In this document: piece after piece, positions 1-12,527 of the stretch | How positions within the stretch are numbered: position 1 is the stretch's first letter | Layout: every line of letters begins with the position of its first letter | Assembly (NCBI GenBank): GCA_000310025.1 | Contig: FN649746.1 | Coordinates: 2,850,797 to 2,914,796 of the forward strand | DNA from: Ectocarpus siliculosus | Lineage: Eukaryota > Sar > Phaeophyceae > Ectocarpales > Ectocarpaceae | DNA length: 64,000 nt | Reading direction: 5' to 3' | Notes under the pieces: generated by a model | What the model was told of the DNA's origin: nothing | Seen by the model: the letters and a program-made list of their open reading frames with translations, nothing else | Databases searched by the model: none | Position numbers and translations under genes: made by a program

Positions 1-271
1 TCCTTGCGTACGGATGACAGCTACGTATGACTTAGTTTATTTTCTGGTGCTTTCACTTCCATTGACAGTTGTAAGCACTGTGTAACTGCCTCGAGGAAGC
101 TTGACCATTTTAACACAACGTGGTGCGATCATCCCCCGTTGCGCGGAGTGAGGGTTCTCGACCCCGCACAACATGATCTACTCGACCACCATTTTGGTTA
201 CCGCCAAAAAAAAAAACCGAGGTAAAAAAAAAAACGGTAACCTGGTTGCCGAGTTCACGAAGTGAATTGGC

Positions 272-478
272 TTCTTTTACAACGTCGTTGCCAAGCGACG
301 AAAACCCAATCCCGATGGCAAACACCGAGTGGGGGGCTTGTTTTACAACGTCGTTGCCAAGCGACGAAAACCCAACCCCGATGGCAAACACCGGGGGGGG
401 CGGCTTGTTTTACAACGTCGTTGCCAAGCGACGAAAACCCAAACCCCGATGGCAAACAAGGCCGAGGGGGGAGGGGGG
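272..478. repeat. Tandem repeat, about 66 bp x 3
   Basis: Three head-to-tail copies are visible. The shared core aacgtcgttgccaagcgacg begins at 281, 347 and 414, giving periods of 66 and 67. G-rich runs of variable length separate the copies. The unit stays open in several frames, which produces repetitive spurious translations on both strands. Confidence 0.9.
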
Positions 479-2401
479 AAGAGAGCTGAAAACCCGGGGG
501 GGGGGGCATAACAGGGACACACTGCCGGAAAACGTTACAACTGGCTTGCGTTCGACACCAAAAAGATGATTGTCAAGCTACGGCGCGACACTGGTGAGCC
601 TCTGTGCCTTGAGCGCAAGCCGATCACCTCCTTTTCGTAGGCCGAACCATTTTGGAGCGATTTCGACAGTGACAGGGGCGGGGAATAGACGGAGGGGAAG
701 GGAGTGCTACCGTACGATACATATGGCACCACAAACAGAGGTCTTCTTGCTGCGAATACCCGACACGGGAAAATACTCGGCAAAAAGTGACGCCAGTGCA
801 GGCAGTACGAGGGAGTTTCAGGGAGGATACAACGACAAGGCGACGGGCAGCACAGGCGGCACAACAACGCCGGAACAAAGCGGCGAGCAACGCTGCATCA
901 CAGAGCGAAACGAAGGAAACGCCAAGCCGCTCGAGGGGCAGGCAGCGATAGAAAACGTGAAGGCGGCTGCTGCCATCCCGGAGAGAAAATGGCATAACCG
1001 CGAGGACATGGCGGAAGGAACGCACACGCTCACGGGAAGGAAAGCAAGCACTCACTTGTCCATTTCTTCTTTCCACTTCTTCACTCCCCAATAATCCAGG
1101 TCTTTCCCCACGTAAGGCCCTTCATCCAGGAACCAAAAAACAGGTTCAACCATATACAACGGGGTTCGGCACACAGCCACAGACAAACAGGTAAAGGGGG
1201 TAAACAAAACGTCGGCAGCACACAACGGAACAGCCATGGGTCGGGGGGTGGGTGGGGGCTGGGGGCACACTGGTTGCCACGCGAAGCGGGGTCAGGGGTT
1301 GTGGCGCATGGCCGTTAAACGTGCGCATTCCGACAAGTCTCTGAATCCCTGCAAGGCCGGGATGGAACGCGTTAGGTAGTGGTCCACAAGGCAGTCCGGC
1401 AAGGCCCAGATCGCAATTCACCACGTTCTGTTTTGCGACACGCGGATGATGCGGGCGTTGAGAGATTTCCCCATTCGATGATGCATCATTGCCAGAGGGA
1501 GAGAGAGAGAGAGGGAGAAAGCGAGCGACGCAACTTACCGCATTCAGCTCCCTTTCAGCCCAGAGTGCGGGAAGGGAAGGGTGGAATCACGAGGCCAGAA
1601 AGTTGGCGAAACGAAGTGCCCTACCCCCGCACCCCATCGCTGTCCCCGTCACACAAACATACTACCATACGTTTATGGTATATACTGTAGCCGAAAAAAG
1701 TCAAGCAGCCATACAATCTCTGCGACCAGACAGGTGAGACGTTAGTCTCGAGAGCTGCAGACCTCACACGAATCAACAGTAAACACATCTGATGCCAGCG
1801 GCAACGGCGCAGCCTTTTCTCCCGTTCAGTCTTTGCGCGTCTGCAGGCTGAGGGTGGAGGGTAAAGATGGCTGAAGAACATTTCTTCTCTGCTTCGGCGA
1901 CAATCCGCTGTCCTTGTGGGGAGGATGAGATGATACCCCAGAAGGGGCTCCGCGGGTCAAAATTGCCATATGGACCTAAGAAAAATCGGTTTTCGAGGAG
2001 TGCCGTATCCTTCCCTCGATAGAAATTGCGGGTCAGTGCTTGCCATGTCAAACCAAAAACGAAGGAACAATAAAAAGAGAACAACGAAGAAATTCCAGCC
2101 AAACACGTTTTATTGTTTTGTTGTCTTGACTTCAAATCAGCACTCGCAGCACTTGTGCCGTTTACTCCGACCCGTGGTCACACAGAAGGGTTGCTCTCCC
2201 TGAGGTCCCCTGCCCACCCCTCCTGCGGTACTTTTTCCCTTCGATTACTATTGCGAGAAGAGTGCAGCACTTTCTTCCTCTGTGTACACACGAACTAAAT
2301 AGCGCTTTCCACCCAGGCCACGAGCCGCTTGACTGAACAAAAACACGATCGTGGTAGAAAAGCATATCAGGCAGACGATTCGACCGAATCTAGCTACTCA
2401 C
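479..2401. other. No gene identified; probable intron of the Dicer-like gene
   Basis: No exon could be recognised on either strand. The Dicer-like gene on the minus strand has a donor at 2401 and must continue leftwards, so this stretch is probably one long intron, possibly with an unrecognised exon. It contains a short GA-rich run near 1498-1525 and one copy of a dispersed repeat at about 2130-2310. The open frames at 570-1094 (+) and 624-1091 (-) overlap each other and show no family resemblance. Confidence 0.5.
2130..2310 (+). repeat. Dispersed repeat R2, copy 1
   Basis: The stretch from about 2130 (cttgacttcaaatcag, then cacttgtgcc, then ctcc.acccgtggtcac) recurs at 12245-12350. The adjacent part (gaagagtgcagcact, then gtgtacacacgaac) recurs at 21890-21960. 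A short inverted fragment of the first part lies near 18570-18610. Similarity is clear but imperfect, so this is an old dispersed repeat of unknown class. Confidence 0.7.
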
Positions 2402-3805
2402 CGCATCGCACCCCCGTAAAGATCTGCGCGCTCTTGGCCTGCTGGAAAACTAGCTCCTGCGTGGGGCAGAGGAAGATGCACCACTTGTGGTTCTTGGACT
2501 CCCTCCGACGGGCATCCTCGAAGTAAAAGTCGCGGATGAGCATCAGGGATACCAGGGTCTACCAGAAGCAGCAGCACCGCGTGCAGCAAGTATGTCGAGG
2601 GCGGTGCCGAAGTTGCAACGTGTTGGGCCGTCACGTCAAAAACAACGGAGCACAGAAGAGTACCAGGGACTTGAGGGTAACATTAGCCGGCGGCGAACAG
2701 TTGGAAACAACCAACTGGCGGGGTACGGTCATTCCTACGCTGGCGAAAAGAGCGCAGAACTATGGAATTGCACAGCAGTCAACTTTGAGTGTATTCCTGG
2801 TAGTATTCCTCTCAAGTACAGCCGAGTCCTTGACAAGAGGTTAATGCATGCGTTGTAGGTAACGATTGCACGGGGCTATGTGGTGTCGTGGGACAAACTA
2901 GCCTCCTCTGTACCGGAAGCGCCTTGCTGGAGGTTTCCCTCGCTAAGAAGTAAGACGTTGAAGCATGTAAAGAGTGCGAGATGGCGAAAGTACCACCACG
3001 GAGGCTACAACTATGGCCGTCAAACTCCTTCTGCCGGCAAGACCGACGGCATTTTTCCAAACGAAACGCTCGGGAGGAAGTCATCTCGAGGCGAGTAACA
3101 TGTAACCCCGAGTGAAATATTTCGACAATCCCTCGGTTACAGATGGCCGATGACAAAAACCCTAGAAGGTATCGGTGGAAGAGCACTTCTCAAGCGTGCC
3201 GGCAGCCGCGTGCCATCATACCGGCAATAGTCAACATGGATCGGTGGTACCTGGTTTGCTGTCCGATAGATTGATCGATGACGATTTGGGTAAACTGCGA
3301 CGACTACAATGTAGAGCACTTGCTATCTGGCCAACAGCAGTGGCGATGCAGTTGCAGCCCTCTTCTTGAGTGAGCCTCTGACTGAAGGCTCTGGCGGGTT
3401 CGGCACCACCAGGACGATCTACGAAGGCATCACGCAAGGCAATCAATCTTACCGCAGCCCGGCCTATGTGCACCTCGTGAAAAAACGTCAGGTCTTTCCC
3501 AGGCCAGGGCCCGTCGTTCAAGGGCCCCTCTACAAAGGAATCCTCTCGCTCGCGATTTTTCCCTTAAAAAATTATGGGTATTTATTTTCATCAACATGAC
3601 AGGGACACCGCACCGCGTCTACGACACGATGTTGCACTGGTCGTTATCCATGTGGTATGTCGGCAAGACGCATGATACTGCTGTTGCTGCTGTGGAGGTG
3701 GATGTTCTCTCTCCTCACCTTTCCGACGCCGGTTGCCCCGACCATGACCACATTCGCCTTCCTTGCTGCATCGAAAGCCTCGGCCTGATACGGTCTGGGC
3801 TCCAT
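2402..3805 (-). CDS. Dicer-like SF2 helicase, N-terminal two exons (partial)
   Basis: Two minus-strand exons join in phase: 3805-3719 (29 codons, ATG in a good context) and 2558-2402 (52 codons plus one base, donor GTGAGT). Exon 1 carries a PRPYQAEAF-type Q-motif region and then Walker A GATGVGK, whose T is the first residue of exon 2. Exon 2 continues with LVSLMLIRDFY and then motif Ia-like CIFLCPTQELVFQQA and FTGVRCG. This order (PRxYQxEA, TGxGKT, LxPTxxLVxQQ, VGxYCG) is what Dicer helicase domains and relatives such as RIG-I or FANCM show. RNase III, PAZ and the DECH box are not in the window, so Dicer is inferred and not proven. The 3' part lies beyond the left edge. The ATG faces the plastid-protein gene 648 bp away, suggesting a shared divergent promoter. 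Confidence 0.62.
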
Positions 3806-4453
3806 GCTACACCGTTCCTGCGGCTACTGCTGAAAAAGAGCAGGTACAGCCATGGGCGGGGGTGCGTGGCGATGTTGGGACGAGAACACAAGCCCGCTCT
3901 ACCTGCTGTACCCATTTCCCACGACGATGCTAATTTTCTGAACGCAATGACCCGGGATGCACTTACCGCGCCTTGCAGTCGAGATACTTCACACAGAACG
4001 GCAATATCTACCTGGTAGGATGCCGACGCTGTTGTGCACCGTACCTGCCCAGCAGGCACTCGCCCACGTCGAGACCCTCTCAGGATCCTGCCGCACACTT
4101 GCTCTGTTTTACTTGCTGCCGTTGTTGCTTTCCCGGCTGCTGGTCCATGTGCTTTCGCCCACCAACTTCCTTCCAGGCGGCACAAGACCACTAACCCCTG
4201 GAGTTCCGCCCCAACTCCACGCGCTCGCCGCTGTCCCCGTCTCTGCCGCGAGGTCGTGGGCGTCCCTGTTTCTGTCCATGTTATGCAACCGCGGGCGCAT
4301 AGCCATCTACGGAGATCACACACCTCCGCGTCCCCCCCACCCCCCCCCCATCGGGGTTCCGTAGTTCTCATTACATGTGTCGAGGTGGGCCGGCACTGCA
4401 CCACTACCGCAGACCAACAAGCTGTTTAGAGAGAGTTGGCAAGGCCGAGCACC
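3806..4453. promoter_or_regulatory. Divergent intergenic region, Dicer-like / plastid protein
   Basis: This 648 bp interval separates the two start codons of divergently oriented genes, so it must hold both promoters unless upstream exons exist. No TATA box or other recognisable element was seen. A pyrimidine-rich stretch with a C run lies at about 4318-4350. A 229-residue minus-strand open frame across it (3715-4404) has no family features and is treated as chance. Confidence 0.4.
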
Positions 4454-7008
4454 ATGAGGACCTCCGTAACTTCGTTCATTGCAGCAGGGGCCCTTGCCTG
4501 CTCGTCCTCCACGAGCGCTTTCCTCTTCCCTTCTGCGGCCGTAGGCCTCCGTTCAGCAGCGCGGACGAGCGTTGCTTCCCAGAGCATCATCAGCCGCAGC
4601 AGCAGCGGCAGACGTGCGGTGATGCTGTTCGCCGAGAAGGAGGACGGGGACGAGGAGCAAGAGCCTATGGATCTCGACTTGGAACAGATGTTCGAGGTAT
4701 GTAGTATATAGGCCTGTTTGTGTGGTCTGTGCGGTAGCGTAGGGTATACTGAGTAGAGAGAACAAAGTGCACGTTCAACCAGGTGGGCACTGCTGGGCAC
4801 TGCTGCTGTTGTAAGCATGCTGCACGCGTCAAGCGTTGGGACGCGCTACTGTATGTATCTCCCATCATGCTACACCCGAATTGAATGGGGTACAAACTCT
4901 GTATCACCTGACCGGCTTTCTAGTTGCTGATACCTGACTAGGTGCGTTATTCAACGCAAGTACTCGAAATATGTCAAGACACTTGCCAGCAGCGTACTAT
5001 AGACCATTAGACTACGCATCATGTTACGTCGAGACTACTCTGTACCGCCGTAGAGTGCGAACAGCGGTCACATGTGTAGATGGAGGACAAAGTATTTTGG
5101 AGTCAAATCTTAATCTTGTTCTTGGCCAAGATTCCCCCGAGAAGATTGTGTTCGGCTGTTTAGACTACATACAAGTTTCCATCAGGTACTGTCCCCAACT
5201 TTTTCACCAGGGCCAAAATCTTGCCCGTTCGAACAAACCTTGGCCCAAGAGGAGACTCGAAATACGCCCAGTACCCACAGCCGGTTTCCCTCCACTCACT
5301 GCAAAGACTCTTAACACATCCTGTTCGACTGTGGTTATATCTCGAACGGGTAGTCTTTCTGTGTTTGTATTTATTTTTCCTGATAATTTTCCTGGAGAGG
5401 GCAGAACGACGGACTTTGTGGGTGTGGCCGAGATTACAAGGCCTTGTTTCGGTCACAACCTCAACGTCCATAAAACGTTATGAAACCTGCAAGCGGCACA
5501 GCGTGTTTGTGTTAGTTTGACGACCCCAGGTAAGGAACAGGTGCCTCAGGAAAATGCTAGACACTGATCTTACGAGCTACTGCCGCTGTAGTACTTGTAG
5601 TTCCTTTTTCAAAATCTCCGAAGCCGGAGTCCGGACCGTTGCCCTTTCATCCCATCTCCCTCACGGCCTCCTCTCGAGAGAGCCAGCTGACAAAGAAGGC
5701 GTGTTCGAGAAAATACCCCGTTCCAAAGGTTTTGTTGAAGACTTCACAGCGACGGTTGGGGGACAGCTGCTGGATACATTTTTGTCCCAATACAAGACTG
5801 GCGTATTTTCATTTGGTCGGCCGGTGTCGATGCCGAGTAAAGAAGCGCCCATACCCCGCCCACCGCCGTTGTGTACATTTCAACTGAAGGTCAGAGAGTG
5901 TCTTCAGAGACACCCCTTTGATGAAGCTCATCAGCATTGAATGAGCCAACACATTGTCTGTGCGGCGTCCGATATCCTTTGCGCAGTTGATAAAACTGGC
6001 CCCTGTGTTTATCGATAGAGCCCCTTCCTTCCAAATTCAAGAGCCGTCGTTCGGGGCCACCAGGTTGGAAGACTAAGACTCGCACCGCGCGCTCTACCCC
6101 ATGCAGTTCCCCTCCCCATCTCGTATGGCTTTGATTTTGGAGGTAGTGCACAGGGGACTAGCGATGCCGCTGACGAAGAACTACCGACCCTTCCTCACAC
6201 TAACTGAAAACCGGTGGACTTCGTCCTTAATTGTTTTTTTGCTACCTCGAAGACCGTCTCCAGAATTTCGGAGGATCATGGGCTATTTGATATTTTGATT
6301 CTGCTCTATTATAGCTGATGCACCACAGTACGTGTCTGTTTCTTCCCTTGTGGCACTTTTTCGTGAATGTTGTCCGTCCCCCTCCCGACTGAAAGTCTAA
6401 CCTCAAAGTTCAATCATGCCCCCCCTATCTTCCCCGCTCCCCTTACACCGACGGAGCGACGCATTTCTCGACGCTCAGCACAAGCCGTTGCTGTTCAACG
6501 TATGAGTTATGTGGGAATGCGGGGGTCATGATCCTCTAACACACGTTTCCCCGTGTGCTCAATCATGCGCACGATACATAGCCTACAATATTTTCTTTCT
6601 GTCTGGGGGTCATGATCCTTAAACGTACTTTTTCCGTGTACAATGGTGGTACCGGTAAAATGCCGGTGCTATCCAGCCGGTTTCACCGGCATTGTGCGAT
6701 CCAGCCGACTTCACCTGCATTATAGCGTGCAACCAGCATTATTCGGAGTATGAATGAACTTGAATATTCGAATATTCCATCTGTGCCAGACGATCCCGCC
6801 GGCGTTGCAGACCCACTACTGTATGTACCGACAACGTCACGTTTCAAATGTTGTCTTCCCGAAGGTATTCGAAGCGGCCGACAAGGAAGTATCGGACGAA
6901 GAAGTGGGCAAGAAGGGGGACAAGAAACCAGCAGCCGGGGCGAAAGACCCAGCAGAGGCGATGGGTGACATGCTCAGCAGTTTCTTCGGAGGGGGGGAGA
7001 AGAAGTAG
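4454..7008 (+). CDS. Small plastid-targeted protein, function unknown
   Basis: Exon 1 is 4454-4696 (81 codons, donor GTATGT). Exon 2 is 6865-7008 (47 codons plus TAG), joined in phase 0. The predicted protein is 128 aa. The N-terminus has a hydrophobic signal-peptide core (FIAAGALACSSS) followed by TSAF-LFP and a Ser/Arg-rich stretch. This is the bipartite heterokont plastid presequence, in which a Phe follows the signal-peptidase site. The mature part is highly charged (EKEDGDEEQEP) and ends with AMGDMLSSFFGGGEKK. I do not recognise the family. The single intron is 2.17 kb, long even here, so small middle exons could be missing; the exact phase match and continuous acidic character support the join. 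An upstream TTG in frame at 4436 was not used. The gene converges with the reductase gene. Confidence 0.6.
5253..5400 (+). repeat. Dispersed repeat R3, copy 1
   Basis: This stretch, beginning gactcgaaata and containing ccggtttccctccactcact and cgttcgactgtggttayatc (positions vary), is repeated in the same orientation at 14876-15010. It lies in the intron of the plastid-protein gene. No inverted termini are evident. Confidence 0.75.
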
Positions 7009-7639
7009 ACTGTTGATTTGACGGCTCTGCGCCTTGGCTGTGCCGCATTGTTTCGTTTTTGGTTCCACGATGGTGTATACGGACGCATCTGGATTGTCGA
7101 TTACGTAGGTGTCTTGCTTGTATAGTTGTGGCCGAGGAATTCGAGTCCGTGGTTTCATGCAACAAACGGAGTTTCGAGCGAAACAGGGTAGGGGGGCGAT
7201 CACTTGTCGTGTAAGGATAGCGCCGGACAAAAGACAAACCAATGGATGGACGATTTCGAGCACATTGGTCAGGAATGGCTGGACCAACGTGGGCTTCGGG
7301 GTTTAGCCAGTGTACTGTGTGAGTTGGGTTGGAGGAAGTCCTTCGACTTTCTAAAAGCGTAGGGGCATCGCAAGTCCGATTTGTGGCTTGTTCTACTCGA
7401 CAAGAAGAGTTCTTGCTCCTATAACCCTCTTCTTGCTGCTTTTGTCTTGTGTTTAGCATGAATACAGAATGGAGCGGCACCGACGGGTGGGGTCGAAGTT
7501 TGCGCGGACAAAAATAAAGTAACAGTATGCATGGAACACAAGAATCGATTTTTTTGCTTTCACCACACCCGTGAGTGTTTGCCGACCGGAACACGGGTAA
7601 CGCATTATGAATGTCTGCGTCGAGCCAAGCATGGTAGAG

Positions 7640-8080
7640 CGGGTATAGTGTGCGTCTTGCCCTCCATCTATTCTGGACGTCAGCGTTGCAACTTCCACAT
7701 GTTGGACGTACCAACAGCCTCATACAGGATATGGGATGTTCTTTATTGGCTGAGGTCAAGCCATCCGTAGGCTCTTGAATCTTGCTGAAAATTGGCACTC
7801 TATTGAACGGCGGTTTTTATCATTTTTCTTTTTGCTGAGTTTTTGTCCAGTACATACACAGACAAACGGCGTAAGAAATTGGACTCAGCCGTCTGCACGG
7901 CATGATGCCCTACGTGGTGTGTGTGTTCGTCCAATGTATTCTGGCGCCAGTCTATGCACCGTTCGGTGTTCATTGTTGACGTATTAGCCGGGTTTATACA
8001 GGATATGTCAACCAGGGCCGAGGCCCGGACAGCGCCACCTGTTGTCAGCCTGGATCGGTTCGGCGTTTCCCCTGTTGAGC
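7640..8080 (+). repeat. Dispersed repeat R4, two diverged copies
   Basis: Two copies in this interval (about 7648-7735 and 7915-8000) share a pattern gtgtgygt, then attctggcg..agtct, then a later gttgacgtatt or equivalent block. A third copy is at 13630-13720. They are too diverged to define ends. No coding capacity is evident. Confidence 0.5.
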
Positions 8081-9984
8081 CCGTAGCCTCGCACGGATGC
8101 AAGGACTATCTCTCCCCGTCGGTGTCTAGTGTACCGCCCGTTGAGCTTTCATCGCGAGAGGGTTTTATCTGCCCCCCATGATCGCGAATGACTCATTTCT
8201 ACGGCACATTTCAAAGTGTGGCTTTCATCCACAGAGAGAACCGAACTCACAAACTGCTACAAGTAAATGTGCTCTCCATCGCAGCCTAGCGCCTAGAGAG
8301 CGGCCCTCATGCGGAATATATAAGGACGACGAGGTGCTGTAACATAACAAAAATAAATATGTGGTGGTGCGGTAGAGTAAGTCGAGAATCACAACGGAGT
8401 CGTGTAGGTCACAGGGAAACGACAATGATGCCGACATGGGCATCATTTGCGTGGCGGAGAGAGAAGGACGACATCGCTTTGACACCAGTTCACCAACGCT
8501 CGTTGTGTTTACATCAGAACATGAGTGGCCGTCAGCGGAATACTTGCTGTGAGGGTACCTCGCCAAGATTCAACGCTTTGTGCGAAAAAAACGATTCGCT
8601 ATGCCTTAGAAAGTGTACATTTCCTCCTGTCAGCTACCTACAAATACCAAAAGGCGTAGACTGGCACCAGAATACACGGCACGACACCCACTAAAACACA
8701 ACGAAGTCAAATTGATTCCACTTGAAATCGACTTGATTTAACTCATAAACGGACCCGAATGAATGTTACACCCGTGAGGTGTGAACTGGCGTTCGGGATC
8801 TTCGATTCACGCACGGCGGACCGATCAAAAAGACTAGCGGAAATCCTGTAGCATGCTTTCATTGACACATCTAACCTGGTTTGGCACCCACAAACGCCCG
8901 CTCGGATTCGTGGAGGAAATTGGGAAGATCTGCCCTTGTTTCTCTACCGTATCCACGTGGACGATTTTCACTACATAACCGGCGAGAGAATCAAGTCCAT
9001 CTACGCAATGATTGGTCACAACAGCGAGTGCATTTCGTAGCTAGGGCGCACTCTGGCTCGATCGTTCTGTTATATTTCAAGTCTCCGACGTATGAGCCAT
9101 GCTAACAAAGTCATGCCTCGTGGAGAACTTCCAGGACTGCCCGGTCTCGGAGCGTTTCATGTACTATTATGTTGCCCTCCATGGGGCCCCTGTTTACACT
9201 GTTGGATTAGGTGCATCTCCACCGCCGGTGCATCGACGATCCTAAATTATAAAGCAAAGCACAATTACAGATTTCACTTGGACCCTTACATACGTCCTAC
9301 GCTATACAGTACTGCCCAGACGACAACAAAGGAATGGATGCGACGATTCGACGGCGACCAGAAGCAAGCAAACATACACGTCCACATCGACAACATTGTT
9401 CTACGATCGGAGAAGCCTTCAACACAACGATAAGCAATGTTGATGGCTCTACAACGTACATCGGACTCAATATTTAGCGGTTGAACATGCTACCCAGAAC
9501 CACACGTAAAGGATCTCGACTAACTTTTTATTCTGCTGTCCCAGGGTGAACTCTCTTCCAGGAAAAACACATCTGGCTCTCGCCAAGGTTCAGACAAAGC
9601 AGCAGGCGAACTCGAGCATGGCACTCCCTCCTGGTGAAAAGGGGAAGCACGCCCCCTCCTCCGGCGAGACTAAACGCAGCGGCAGCACATAAGGAGCTGC
9701 GACAGATCCGTCTCGTCGGATGCCTCGATGCTGCCGGGGTCCTGCGTAGCCGCACGACATGGGTCGGGCGCCAGACACAATGGGAAGAAAGGTGGGAAAG
9801 GGGGCGAGCGCGACGGGTGCCCAAGCGCAAGGCATTAGCAGCAACTTCATGGCCCGCCGATCGCTACGGGATAACACAAATGTCCCAAATCGTTTGGTTG
9901 TCTGCCCCAACTACAAACGTGCACGCGGCAACGTCTGTGGGTCTAGATACCAACCTCTCTGCGACCCATGTCATAAAATAATCG

Positions 9985-10845
9985 ATTGCTCACCTGCTTT
10001 TGCCGCAAATCCGCCGTTTCCAAAACCCTCACGCAGAAGGTATCGGTTTTCAATATCCGCTTCACAGTTGCATTAGTCCACGCGATGCGGCGCACGCAGA
10101 CGAGGGTCTAGTGCTGCCAGCAATAGACTCTACGTCGATTGCGGGAGCAATAGGCCCCCGTCTGCATGCGCCGCATCGCGTGGGCTAATGCAACGGTGAA
10201 GAGAGCATTCAAGACCGGTACCTTCCTCGTGACGGTCGGGGAAACGGCGGTCTATGATCGACTGCTCGCCTCTCTTTCCTCAAACCCACCTTTCCTCAAA
10301 ACCTCACGCGGAAAAGGCGATGGTCTTCATCACTCGCTTCACAAGTCGGCGTTCCATCACGCGGCCACGAATGCAGACGAGGGCCTAGTGCTGGCAGCAA
10401 AATAGGCCCTACTGTGTTCCTATTGCTGCAGCGATAGGCCCTTCGTCTGCATGCGCCACATCGTAATGGGCATCCGACCCGTGAAAGCGGGCAATGAACC
10501 CCGACACCGTCTTGGTGAGGTTTCGGAAACGGCGGCTTGTTCTCGATTGCTCACAACTATTTGCCCCAAATCCCGGTGTTTCACAAACCCTCACGCGGGA
10601 AGGCGTTCGGCCTTAATTTCCCGCTTCACAGTTCGAACAGCCGACACGATGCGATGCTCATCGACCAAGGGTCTAATGCTGCACAGCCATAGGTCACCTG
10701 TTGCTGCCGCAATAGCACCTATGGCTGCAGCAACAGACACAAATGAACGTCGGATCGTGTCGGCTGTCCGAACTGCCGTGGAGCGAGAAATGAACGCCAA
10801 CACCTCCGCGTGATGGTTTTGGGAAACGGCGGTTGCCGGTCAAAG
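9985..10845. mobile_element. Cluster of three palindromic MITE-like elements
   Basis: Three successive units of about 270-290 bp are each imperfectly self-complementary. The left halves carry ccgccgtttccaaaaccctc-type sequence, a cgcttcaca block and gcagacgagggyctartgctg. The right halves carry the complement: caataggcccccgtctgcat, then ggaaacggcgg. The unit axes lie near 10140, 10420 and 10710. This is a nested or tandem cluster of one foldback-like non-autonomous element. No ORF with transposase features was seen. Confidence 0.75.
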
Positions 10846-11763
10846 GAGAGATGAGCGGGAGCAGTTGAACACTGCTGCCGCCTCAAGGCTACGCAATGCT
10901 CCTCACCACAACACGATAGAGCCAAAAAGGAAGGGCATTTCGCAAAAAAAAAAAACTTGAACGTGGAGTTACGGATTTGCACAAATGGAGTTTTACATTG
11001 GGCGTCTTTTCACTGCGAAGTATGAGTATTTATTTCGTACTATATTGGACCGTAGATCGAAAAATCAAAATGTGCCCAGTCTCAACTCTCCATGTTTTTG
11101 GCCTATAATAGTAGGGCCATGCCAGGTAAAATCATCTTGATGCGCGTTCAATCCGGTTGTTCATCGGGGAAACTCACGTGGAGAACGCGGCGATGTTTCA
11201 ACGTACCCAGAATATCCGGCAGTTTGGTACCATTCGGGCTACTCCATGCATCTACATACAGTTCACAGGAAAACCTGCAGCGCCGTTTTTGGTTTTTGGT
11301 TGCCTGCTGCTGCTGCCAAGGCATGCGACTCCACTAGCACATCACATCGGTAGGCTCTGGCGATTTCCAGCAGGGTGGTTGTTGTGCTGAGCTGTCGCTG
11401 TCGGCAACTGGAGCACGTGTTGCTGGCCTTGTTCACCAAACATTCTCTTCGGAAAGAGTGTGCTCGTAACGTAAGCTTCAAGCAACCAGATCTCGCCCTA
11501 AACGCCTAAACTGATCAGCGGCACAGTTGTAGCAAACGGCGTTGCCTAAGCTCGTATAAGGTTGCTAAAAAGCACATGTCGAGGTTTTGGTGTCTTTGAA
11601 GGCTAGAGGGGAGGGTTGGAAGCTTACAGCAGTCGGGGGCGGCACCGCCAAGGTTTCCTTATCTACAAGGTTGAACTGTGAAAAAAAAAAGTTGAAGCAA
11701 AAATCACATTGACGGGGCCCCGGGACAGCTGAGGACGGCAACCTCTCCGCTGGAGCGGGCGTT

Positions 11764-12020
11764 CCGTTAATCCGGACCACGAGAAAACCACACCGTAAAC
11801 GCGACATACCATGCGTCCCATTAATCTGCACAACGAGGAAACCACACCCAAAACGCGACGTACACCGAAACCCTGGAATGCGTCCCGTCCCATTAATCTG
11901 CACCACGAGGAAACCACACCCAAAACGCGACGTGCACCGAAACCCTGGAATGCGTCCCGTCCCGTGTATCTGCACCACGAGAAAGCAACGGCAACAACCC
12001 GACAGACGCCGAAAGCCTCA
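11764..12020. repeat. Minisatellite, 71 bp unit
   Basis: Units begin at about 11764 (55 bp, partial), 11819 (71 bp), 11890 (71 bp) and 11961 (partial, diverged). Each contains ccattaatctgcac or a variant, then acgaggaaaccacacccaaa. The units stay open on both strands and create repetitive spurious proteins. Confidence 0.9.
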
Positions 12021-12244
12021 AACGACGCACCTCCAGGAAATCGCCGAGCTGGGAGCCTTTGAGGAGTTGTGAGGAAAACACCTTGGGTCGAAGACGGGTC
12101 ACCTGCATATCGTTTATAGCACGGAATGCAGTGAATGAAGCACGGCCGTGTTCATCATGCATGTGGCTCAAACCGAACTAAAGTCGCCGGAGTCTTCGGT
12201 GCTTGCTCATGCGCGCCTGTACGGATCAACTGAAACCACGGGGA

Positions 12245-12350
12245 TTTGCTGGTCTTGACTTCAAATCAGAGCTTGCAGCACTTGTGCCTTTTACTCCAAC
12301 CCGTGGTCACTCAGAAGGGTTTCACCCTACCCTCCCCTCCTGTGGTACTG
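12245..12350 (+). repeat. Dispersed repeat R2, copy 2
   Basis: This matches 2130-2230 in the same orientation (cttgacttcaaatcag, cttgtgcc, acccgtggtcac, agaagggtt). It ends where the sequence becomes unrelated, after a CCTCCTGYGGTACT block. Confidence 0.75.
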
Positions 12351-12527
12351 TGCCTGAGGGGGATATTATCTCCGCCGGATGTACCGGAGTGGTGCTAACG
12401 CGGAAAAAAAAAACTCTCCACTGCGGATGCCGACGACCAACGGAGCTGCGCAACACAGGTCTTCCACGGTACCCCCAATAGGCAAGCGCCTAGAGTACCA
12501 TTTCTATCTCCTTGCACACGGAACATG

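Noticed and set aside
570-1094. 174-residue plus-strand open frame
   Set aside because: There is an almost equally long open frame on the opposite strand (624-1091), no family resemblance and no splice context. GC-rich chance frame is more likely.
3480-3515. Walker-A-like GPGLGKT on the minus strand
   Set aside because: The frame stops directly after the motif and no NTPase context follows. The same ctttccc-type block recurs near 1100, so it is part of a repeat.
3715-4404. 229-residue minus-strand open frame
   Set aside because: It overlaps the first Dicer-like exon in another frame and the divergent promoter region; its composition is Arg/Gly-rich with no recognisable motif.
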